Shown here piece after piece: positions 50,145 through 58,600 of a stretch of DNA of 64,000 nt. Numbering within the stretch: position 1 is the first letter of the stretch; every line of letters begins with the position of its first letter. Under the pieces are notes generated by a model, which made no database searches, was not told the DNA's origin, and saw only the letters and a list, made by a program, of their open reading frames with translations. This DNA comes from a virus. Location: positions 60,013 to 124,012 of the IMG/VR virus record IMGVR_UViG_3300042894_008159; one strand, written 5' to 3'. The position numbers and the translations under genes were made by a program.

Positions 50145-51302
50145 ATGAAACCTAAAATTTTAAGTTTGGTCCCAGATAGGCTTGAAAAACCTATGGGAGG
50201 ACTAGGAATTCAATACACACATATACATCCTTATTTACAAGAGAATTTTGAGGTATTCACTGTTTGTTATCCACACCTTACCCCACAATTTTCATTTCCT
50301 AATACTAAACAAATTTACCCGTCATTTTTACCAGACCCAAAAGAACCAGGAAATCCTCTAATTTATAATCTGGCACACCAAATTAATTATTTCACAGCTT
50401 CTTTAAAATTTCAACGACCTGATTTGATTCACGCCTACGATTGGCCATGCTACTTGGTAGCTAACCATCTGGCCATTTATTATGGGGTTCCTTTGGTGAT
50501 GTCTTTGAGCTTAAGTATAAGAGGTCAAATCCAAAAAAATTTAAAAATTGTTTTTGATGACAAAAATTTCGATGGATTAACCACACAAAAAACTTTGGAG
50601 GGTTTGGAAACGGGGATGTTAAATTGTGCAGATATTATTGTTGGTGTCGGAAGTTTTTACAAAGACGTATATCCAGAATTTCGTTCGAAAATCAGAATTA
50701 TTCCAAATGGAATCAATTTAGATTCTTGGATACCTAAGAGCCAAGTTTCAATACCTTTGGACAATGGTATAAATGTTCTATACATCGGAAGATTTGCCAA
50801 AATGAAAGGGTTTGATCATTTGATGAATGCAAATATTCCGGATGGGATTAATTTAATTGTGGCTGGATCATCTGAGGGAGGAGATTTAGAATGTGTAAAT
50901 CTGCTTCAAGCTAAATTAGATTCGAAAAAAAAGAATTTATTTTTCTGTGGTCCTTTATATGGACAGAAAAAAATTGAACTCATGCACTCTGTAGAAGCAG
51001 TAATCATGCCCAGCGTTCATGAACCATTTGGCATTGTAGCTTTAGAAGCTTTTGCTTCCGGTGCCATATTGATTTCATCTCGTTTAGATGGTTTGGGTGA
51101 TTTTGTAAACGAAAGAAATTCAATGTTGGTAGAACCAACTCCAGAAGGAATTGAAAAATCCCTTGAAAATTTATTGAAATTGAAAGAAGAAGAAAAGTTG
51201 AAATTAAAAATAGAAGGTAGAAAAACCTGTGAGATCTTTACATGGAAAAATGCTGGAGAAAAAATGACAGAAGTCTACAATGAACTTCTAAAATCTCGTT
51301 AA
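50145..51302 (+). CDS. GT4-family glycosyltransferase (only plus-strand gene)
   Basis: This 385-residue GT-B enzyme has the MGGLGIQYTH acceptor-loop motif, VLYIGRFAKMKGFDHLMNA and the E-x7-E donor motif in HEPFGIVALEAFASG (about residues 294-303). It resembles glycogen-synthase-type GT4/GT5 enzymes. It is the sole plus-strand gene in the window, set between two paralogous small coiled-coil genes, and overlaps the downstream one by 4 bp tail to tail. This orientation and position suggest a later insertion (moron). It may join the glycan pathway of the neighbouring genes. Confidence 0.85.
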   Translation: MKPKILSLVPDRLEKPMGGLGIQYTHIHPYLQENFEVFTVCYPHLTPQFSFPNTKQIYPSFLPDPKEPGNPLIYNLAHQINYFTASLKFQRPDLIHAYDWPCYLVANHLAIYYGVPLVMSLSLSIRGQIQKNLKIVFDDKNFDGLTTQKTLEGLETGMLNCADIIVGVGSFYKDVYPEFRSKIRIIPNGINLDSWIPKSQVSIPLDNGINVLYIGRFAKMKGFDHLMNANIPDGINLIVAGSSEGGDLECVNLLQAKLDSKKKNLFFCGPLYGQKKIELMHSVEAVIMPSVHEPFGIVALEAFASGAILISSRLDGLGDFVNERNSMLVEPTPEGIEKSLENLLKLKEEEKLKLKIEGRKTCEIFTWKNAGEKMTEVYNELLKSR

Positions 51303-51580
51303 TTTATAGGAGTTAAAATACCAGTTTCTAGGTCTAAACTGACGTTCCCATATTTATATTCCATGAGAGACATAAAATTTTTTTCTTCCTCTTTAAATTT
51401 CAAAAATTTTCTTTCAGTCTCTTTTTTCCTTTCTTGGAGATTAATTTCTTCCATCTTAAGAGAACCGAATTCAACCAAGAACATATCACCAGATTTCCTG
51501 AATTCCTGAATTTTCTTTAATTCTTCTGGCTGTATCATATCTGAATATTCTTCTTTTCCTGTTTCTTCTATATTATTCAT
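51299..51580 (-). CDS. Small coiled-coil protein, paralogue of 49780-50052
   Basis: This 93-residue protein starts MNNIEETGKEEYSDMIQPEE, followed by a charged helix and the ending MEYKYGNVSLDLETGILTP. The PEEL-x-x-IQ and KYGN-x-x-x-D-x-x-TG motifs match its paralogue. It overlaps the 51577-51885 gene by 4 bp. The C-terminal motif (KYGNVSLDLETG) is common in small helical proteins of T4-like and Bacteroidota phages. A role as an adaptor for fibre or tail assembly is a guess. Confidence 0.6.
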   Translation of the reverse strand: MNNIEETGKEEYSDMIQPEELKKIQEFRKSGDMFLVEFGSLKMEEINLQERKKETERKFLKFKEEEKNFMSLMEYKYGNVSLDLETGILTPIN

Positions 51581-51885
51581 GTGCGAGAAAATGTTGCTTG
51601 TGAATTAATCGAATTTGCGGATTGTAGTTCTGGAATAACAAAAGTTTCTATTGCCTGAATGAGGCTGTTATAAGAATCCGAAATTGAAATATCATAATTC
51701 AACTTGCTGCGATCTACGTTTGAAAAAACTACAGTATCTCTGTGAATTCCATCTTCAGAGACAACATGAAGATCAACGTGCAAATTTCCTTGGAAAGACA
51801 AATGGGCTACGATCTTCAAAAGAGGAGACTCGTGGATTAATTGCGAGGTTGGATTTTTGAATAAACCTGTAATCTGAATGGCCAT
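51577..51885 (-). CDS. Uncharacterised 102-residue protein
   Basis: This is a beta-rich small protein (MAIQITGLFKNPTSQLIHES, then LHVDLHVVSEDGIHRDTVVF) followed by a helix. No family is recognised. The promoter-like box GATATATATAAA lies 17 bp before its ATG. It overlaps the next gene by 4 bp, so this gene and the coiled-coil protein share an operon. It could be a small virion or baseplate protein. Confidence 0.55.
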   Translation of the reverse strand: MAIQITGLFKNPTSQLIHESPLLKIVAHLSFQGNLHVDLHVVSEDGIHRDTVVFSNVDRSKLNYDISISDSYNSLIQAIETFVIPELQSANSINSQATFSRT

Positions 51886-51901
51886 AGATTTCTATTAATT
51901 T

Positions 51902-51912
51902 TTATATATATC
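51902..51912 (-). promoter_or_regulatory. GATATATATAA late-promoter-like motif
   Basis: It lies 17 bp upstream of the ATG at 51885, in the 51-bp gap after the GT-A gene. Confidence 0.55.
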
Positions 51913-51936
51913 TTTGGAAATTAACCCATAAATAAA

Positions 51937-52590
51937 TTATTTTTTTAATCTTGATAAATAATCCAAAAAATTTCCTTCGTAGATTTTAACACCGATGTGT
52001 TTACAGCACATAGAAGGATTTAACCAAATTTTAAAACCTAGATCTGTTAATTTTTTACACATCATTCTATCTTCACTCATCAAGTTTCCTTCAACAATAC
52101 CAATATCAAAAACCATTCGATTTTGGGCTCCTTCGTTCCAATAGATTGAACTTTTCTCCCATAAAGTTAGTAGGGCCTTTCTTGACAGTTTCAAGAAACC
52201 AGTACCAATTCCTTCAACCTGCATCAATCCATGTTCATTGACTGATAAATTATTGGCGGATATAGGATAAATCTCCTTTGAATCTGTTTTTTTTGGATAT
52301 GTTCCGCCAATAACATCAAGTGGGCTCTCTGCCAATTCAACAACCCATCGGGGGTTAAATTCCAAATCATGATCTATGAAAATTATACTTTCTACCTGAT
52401 GTTGAACCGCTAATTTAACAAGGTCGTTTCTGGCTCTTTGTACCAATGCATCATAGGAAAGAAAAATTGGGATTAAATCAATTTTTTTTAAAGATGCCTC
52501 TTTAATTGCTGAGAATAATGAAACTGCAAATTGGGCGGTAACCTTTCCATCATAGCACGGAGTTCCAATCATAATTTTTTTTTGAGACAT
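51937..52590 (-). CDS. GT-A fold glycosyltransferase
   Basis: The 217-residue protein has a GT2-like GT-A layout: MIGTPCYDGKVTAQFAVSLF at the start, a FIDHDLEFNP stretch with Asp-73/His-74/Asp-75 as the metal-binding DxD motif, GGTYPKK, and EDRMMCKKLTDLGFKIWLNP near the end. This resembles short glycosyltransferases found in marine phages. It lies just downstream of the giant fibre gene (18 bp), so it is a candidate for modifying that fibre. The acceptor cannot be told from sequence. Confidence 0.8.
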   Translation of the reverse strand: MSQKKIMIGTPCYDGKVTAQFAVSLFSAIKEASLKKIDLIPIFLSYDALVQRARNDLVKLAVQHQVESIIFIDHDLEFNPRWVVELAESPLDVIGGTYPKKTDSKEIYPISANNLSVNEHGLMQVEGIGTGFLKLSRKALLTLWEKSSIYWNEGAQNRMVFDIGIVEGNLMSEDRMMCKKLTDLGFKIWLNPSMCCKHIGVKIYEGNFLDYLSRLKK

Positions 52591-52608
52591 TTAAATAGGT
52601 TAATTCCT

Positions 52609-55600
52609 CTAATCTTTAGGGAGAGATTTCTCTAAAGTTTCAATTCTAGAGGTCAGCTCTTGAATAGCATTAACTAAATGCCAAGTTACTCTGCTCGAAT
52701 TGACAGATAAAACACCATCGGATGTTTCTGAAACTGCTTCTGGAATAATTAATTGAAACTCCTGTGCTATTACACCAATCTGAATTCCTGGTTTTTTAAT
52801 GGCTCTGTTTTTTGGAATTTCGATAATTTCATCCTCTTTTCTATATTCGAAATTACGAACTCTTATGGAGTTAATAATTGACAAACCTTGTGAATTGTCA
52901 ATAATATTTTTTTTCAATCTTATATCGGAGTTTACTTGCCAACTTGGATCATTTTGTCCATTATAAGCTCCGTTAGTACCACCAATAAAAGCGGTATCAT
53001 CTGCTATACCTCCTGCAAGATCACCAATTACAATTTGATTTACCGCATTTGTTGCACTTCCTTCTGCACCTCGACCGATGATAACGTTTCCTGTTCCATT
53101 TATTAGCTGAGATCCTGCTTGATAACCAGCAGCAACATTTCTAGCTCCAACTGTCACATTTTTTAATGATTCAGATCCAACCGCCGTGTTTTGATTTCCG
53201 GTTGTGTTTGAACTTAAAGAAGCAGAACCAGCAGCAAGATTATTATCACCAGTTGTGTTTGAGTCTAGTGCTTGTGAACCTACTGCTACGTTATTATCAG
53301 CAGTGCTGAGCAACAAAGCATTGTGTCCTATTGCAACGTTGTTACTATTCACAACATTTGCTCCCAAAGCATCGTTTCCTATCGCAACATTTTGAATTCC
53401 TGTTGTGTTATCATCCAAGGCCTGATATCCAACCGCTACGTTGTTGGCACCAGTGGTGTTGACACCCAATGCGTTAAATCCCACGGCTAGGTTAGGTGTT
53501 CCAGTTGTATTGGAATCTAAGGCTCTAGAACCAACAGCTACGTTGTTGTCAGCCGTGTTGAGCAGCAAGGCATTATGTCCTACAGCCACGTTGTTGCTGT
53601 TGGTAGCGTTTGCTCCCAAAGCATCGTTTCCAACAGCAACATTTTGAATTCCTGTTGTGTTGACATCCAATGCCGAGTGTCCAACTGCTACGTTGTTGGC
53701 ACCAGTGGTGTTGGCTTCTAAGGCTAATGTACCTATGGCTACGTTAGGTGTTCCAGTTGTATTGGAATCTAAGGCTCTAGAACCAACAGCTACGTTGTTG
53801 TCAGCCGTGTTGAGCAGCAAGGCATTATGTCCTACAGCCACGTTGTTGCTGTTGGTAGCGTTTGCTCCCAAAGCATCGTTTCCTATCGCAACATTTTGAA
53901 CTCCTGTTGTGTTGGCATCCAAGGTCTGATGCCCAACAGCTACGTTGTTGGCACCTGTGGTGTTGAGACCCAATGCGTTAGTTCCTACAGCCACGTTTGG
54001 AGTACCTGTTGTGTTTGCGTCTAGTGCTAATGAACCTATGGCCACGTTGTTGCTGACAGTGTTGAGCAACAAGGCGTTGTGACCGAATGCTGTGTTATCT
54101 ACTCCTGTAGCAACAGCTCCTAAAGCCTCGTTACCAACTGCCACATTTCGGACTCCTGTTGTGTTGGCATCCAAGGTCTGATGTCCAACTGCTACGTTGT
54201 TGGCACCTGTGTTGTTGAGACCCAATGCGTTAGTACCTACTGCCACGTTTGGAGTACCTGTTGTGTTTGCGTCTAGTGCTAATGAACCTATGGCCACATT
54301 ATTGTTGGTAGTGTTTAGCAACAAGGCGTTGTGGCCGAATGCTGTGTTATCAGTTCCAGTGGCAACAGCTCCTAAAGCCTCGTTACCAACTGCCACATTT
54401 CGGACTCCTGTTGTGTTGGCATCCAAGGTCTGATGTCCAACTGCTACGTTGTTAGCACCTGTGTTGTTGACACCCAAAGCGTTAGTACCAACGGCCACGT
54501 TTGGAGTACCTGTAGTGTTTGCGTCTAGTGCTAATGAACCTATGGCCACATTATTGTTGGTAGTGTTTAGCAACAAGGCGTTATGTCCTAAAGCCACATT
54601 ATTCGTACCTGTAGCATTAGCACCTAAAGCATCAGTTCCTATGGCCACATTAGGTGTTCCAGTTGTATTGGCGTCTAAGGCTCTGGATCCAACAGCCACA
54701 TTATTGTTGGTAGTGTTTAGCAACAAGGCGTTATGTCCTAAAGCCACATTATTCGTACCTGTAGCATTAGCACCTAGAGCATCAGTTCCTATGGCCACAT
54801 TAGGTGTTCCAGTTGTATTGGCGTCTAAGGCTCTGGAGCCAATTGCTACGTTGTTGTCGGCTGTGTTTAAAAGTAAGGAGTTAAAGCCTACAGCCACGTT
54901 ATTACTGTTGATAAGGTTTGCTCCCAAAGAATCACTTCCGATTGCTATATTTTGTACACCTGTAGTATTGACGTCTAAAGCAGAAGATCCTATAGCTACG
55001 TTATTAGCACCCGTAGTGTTGGCATTGAGAGCGGTAGGTCCTAAAACTACGTTCGTTGCAATAGAACCCGCTCCCCTTCCAACTCTAACAGAGTTTACAG
55101 CCATATCTGAGCTTAAAACTTCTAAAGTAAATGTTGGAGCAGTCGTGCCACCGATTGTTATTCTACCGGTGTCATGGATCCTCATGACCTCTACTCCACC
55201 TTCCACGAATCCGATTGTATCTGCTGCTGGAAAGTAAATTCCAGTGTTTGTATCAGCACTATTTAAACCTGCTGAGATCGATGGATTAGTAACTGTACCT
55301 GCAGTCAAATCTAATCTTCTAGTACCAGCAGCTAAATTTACTAAGGCCATTATTTGTGTTGTACCAGCATACCAATAGTAAGCGCCATTAGCCGCTGATC
55401 CTATAATTGAATACCACATACTAGGAACACCACCGTCAGCCATATATCCCATACCAATGTCTACGGAAGCAGCACCTACACTGGGATAAAGAACAACTTT
55501 AGTACCAGCACTCCTTGTTGTGAATGCTGGTGGACCAGCTCCATTAGTATTGAAATCAATCCTATTAGATGTAACTCCATTTAAATAAATTTGTGATGCA

Positions 55601-58600
55601 CCTGTAGTTGGTGAGCCAGTACCTGTAAAAGATAAAGTAGGAGAAGTGTAAGTTAAATCAGATTCTACTGTAACGTTGGGTGAAGAACCGTTTAAAGTTA
55701 ATACACCATTATCAGTAGAACCAGATAAAGTGGCAAAACCAGAAGTTCCAGAAGATCCGGATGATCCTGAAGATCCGCTAGATCCAGAGGATCCTGATGA
55801 ACCAGAGGTTCCAGAAGATCCGGATGATCCTGAAGATCCACTAGATCCCGAAGAACCAGACGTTCCAGAAGATCCAGATGATCCTGAAGATCCACTAGAT
55901 CCCGAAGATCCACTCGAACCAGAAGAACCAGAAGATCCTGACGAACCAGACGTTCCAGAAGAACCTGATGACCCAGAAGATCCACTGGATCCCGATGAAC
56001 CAGAAGTTCCAGAAGAACCTGATGACCCAGAAGATCCACTCGAACCAGAAGAACCAGAAGATCCGCTAGATCCAGAGGATCCTGATGAACCAGAGGTTCC
56101 AGAAGATCCGGATGATCCTGAAGATCCACTAGATCCCGAAGAACCAGACGTTCCAGAAGATCCAGATGATCCTGAAGATCCACTCGAACCAGAAGAACCA
56201 GAAGATCCGCTAGATCCAGAAGATCCCGATGAACCAGAGGTTCCAGAAGATCCGGATGATCCTGAGGATCCACTTGAACCAGAAGATCCTGAAGAACCGG
56301 ATGATCCTGACGAACCAGATGTTCCTCTAGTACCAGAAGAGCCTGAGGTTCCGGAAGAACCAGAAGAACCAGAAGATCCGCTAGATCCAGATGAACCAGA
56401 TGTTCCAGAAGATCCTGACGAACCAGATGTTCCAGAAGAACCTGATGACCCAGAAGATCCACTAGATCCAGATGAACCTGATGTTCCAGAAGATCCTGAT
56501 GATCCTGAAGATCCACTCGAACCAGAAGATCCAGAAGATCCACTAGATCCAGATGAACCAGATGTTCCGGAAGAACCTGATGACCCAGAAGATCCGCTAG
56601 ATCCAGATGAACCTGATGTTCCAGAAGATCCAGATGATCCGGAAGATCCGCTAGATCCAGATGAACCTGACGATCCAGAAGATCCACTAGATCCAGATGA
56701 ACCTGATGTTCCAGAAGATCCAGACGATCCGCTAGATCCAGATGAACCTGATGTTCCAGAAGATCCTGATGATCCTGAAGATCCACTCGAACCAGAAGAT
56801 CCACTAGATCCTGATGAACCAGAAGTTCCTCTAGTACCAGAAGAACCAGAAGATCCACTAGATCCAGATGAACCTGATGTTCCAGAAGATCCGGATGATC
56901 CGGAAGATCCGCTAGATCCAGATGAACCTGACGATCCAGAAGATCCGCTAGATCCAGATGAACCAGATGTTCCAGAAGATCCTGATGATCCTGAAGATCC
57001 GCTAGATCCAGAGGATCCAGATGAACCTGAAGTTCCAGAAGAACCAGACGATCCAGAAGATCCACTAGATCCAGATGAACCTGATGAACCAGAAGTTCCA
57101 GATGATCCTGATGATCCTGAAGATCCACTCGAACCAGAAGAGCCAGAAGATCCGCTAGATCCAGAGGATCCTGATGAACCAGAAGTTCCAGATGATCCGG
57201 AAGATCCGCTAGATCCAGATGAACCAGAAGTCCCTCTAGTACCAGACGATCCAGAAGATCCACTAGATCCAGATGAACCTGATGTTCCAGAAGATCCTGA
57301 TGATCCTGAAGATCCACTCGAACCAGAAGAGCCAGAAGATCCGCTAGATCCAGATGAACCAGATGTTCCAGAAGATCCTGATGATCCTGAAGATCCGCTA
57401 GATCCAGAGGATCCTGATGAACCAGAAGTTCCAGATGATCCGGAAGATCCGCTAGATCCAGATGAACCAGACGATCCAGAAGATCCGCTAGATCCAGATG
57501 AACCTGATGTTCCAGAAGATCCTGATGATCCTGAAGATCCGCTCGAACCAGAAGATCCAGACGATCCACTTGATCCAGATGAACCAGAAGTTCCTCTAGT
57601 ACCAGACGATCCAGAAGATCCGCTAGATCCAGATGAACCAGATGTTCCAGAAGAACCTGATGACCCAGAAGATCCGCTTGAACCAGAAGAGCCAGACGAT
57701 CCAGAAGATCCACTAGATCCAGATGAACCTGATGTTCCAGAAGATCCAGACGATCCGCTAGATCCAGAGGATCCTGATGAACCAGAAGTTCCAGATGATC
57801 CGGAAGATCCGCTAGATCCAGATGAACCTGATGTTCCAGAAGATCCTGATGATCCTGAAGATCCACTCGAACCAGAAGAGCCAGAAGATCCGCTAGATCC
57901 AGATGAACCAGATGTTCCAGAAGATCCTGATGATCCTGAAGATCCGCTAGATCCAGAGGATCCAGATGAACCTGAAGTTCCAGAAGAACCAGACGATCCA
58001 GAAGATCCACTAGATCCAGATGAACCTGATGTTCCAGAAGATCCACTAGATCCAGATGAACCTGATGTTCCAGAAGATCCAGACGATCCGCTAGATCCAG
58101 ATGAACCAGATGTTCCAGAAGAACCTGATGACCCAGAAGATCCACTAGATCCAGATGAACCTGATGTTCCAGAAGATCCTGATGATCCTGAAGATCCACT
58201 CGAACCAGAAGAGCCAGAAGATCCGCTAGATCCAGAGGATCCAGATGAACCAGAAGTTCCAGATGATCCGGAAGATCCGCTAGATCCAGATGAACCAGAA
58301 GATCCAGAAGATCCGCTAGATCCAGATGAACCAGATGTTCCAGAAGAACCTGATGACCCAGAAGATCCGCTTGAACCAGAAGAGCCAGACGATCCAGAAG
58401 ATCCACTAGATCCAGATGAACCTGATGTTCCAGAAGATCCAGACGATCCGCTAGATCCAGATGAACCAGAAGTTCCTCTAGTACCAGACGATCCAGAAGA
58501 TCCACTAGATCCAGATGAACCTGATGTTCCAGAAGATCCTGATGATCCTGAAGTTCCAGAAGAACCAGACGATCCTGAGGATCCACTTGAACCAGATGAC

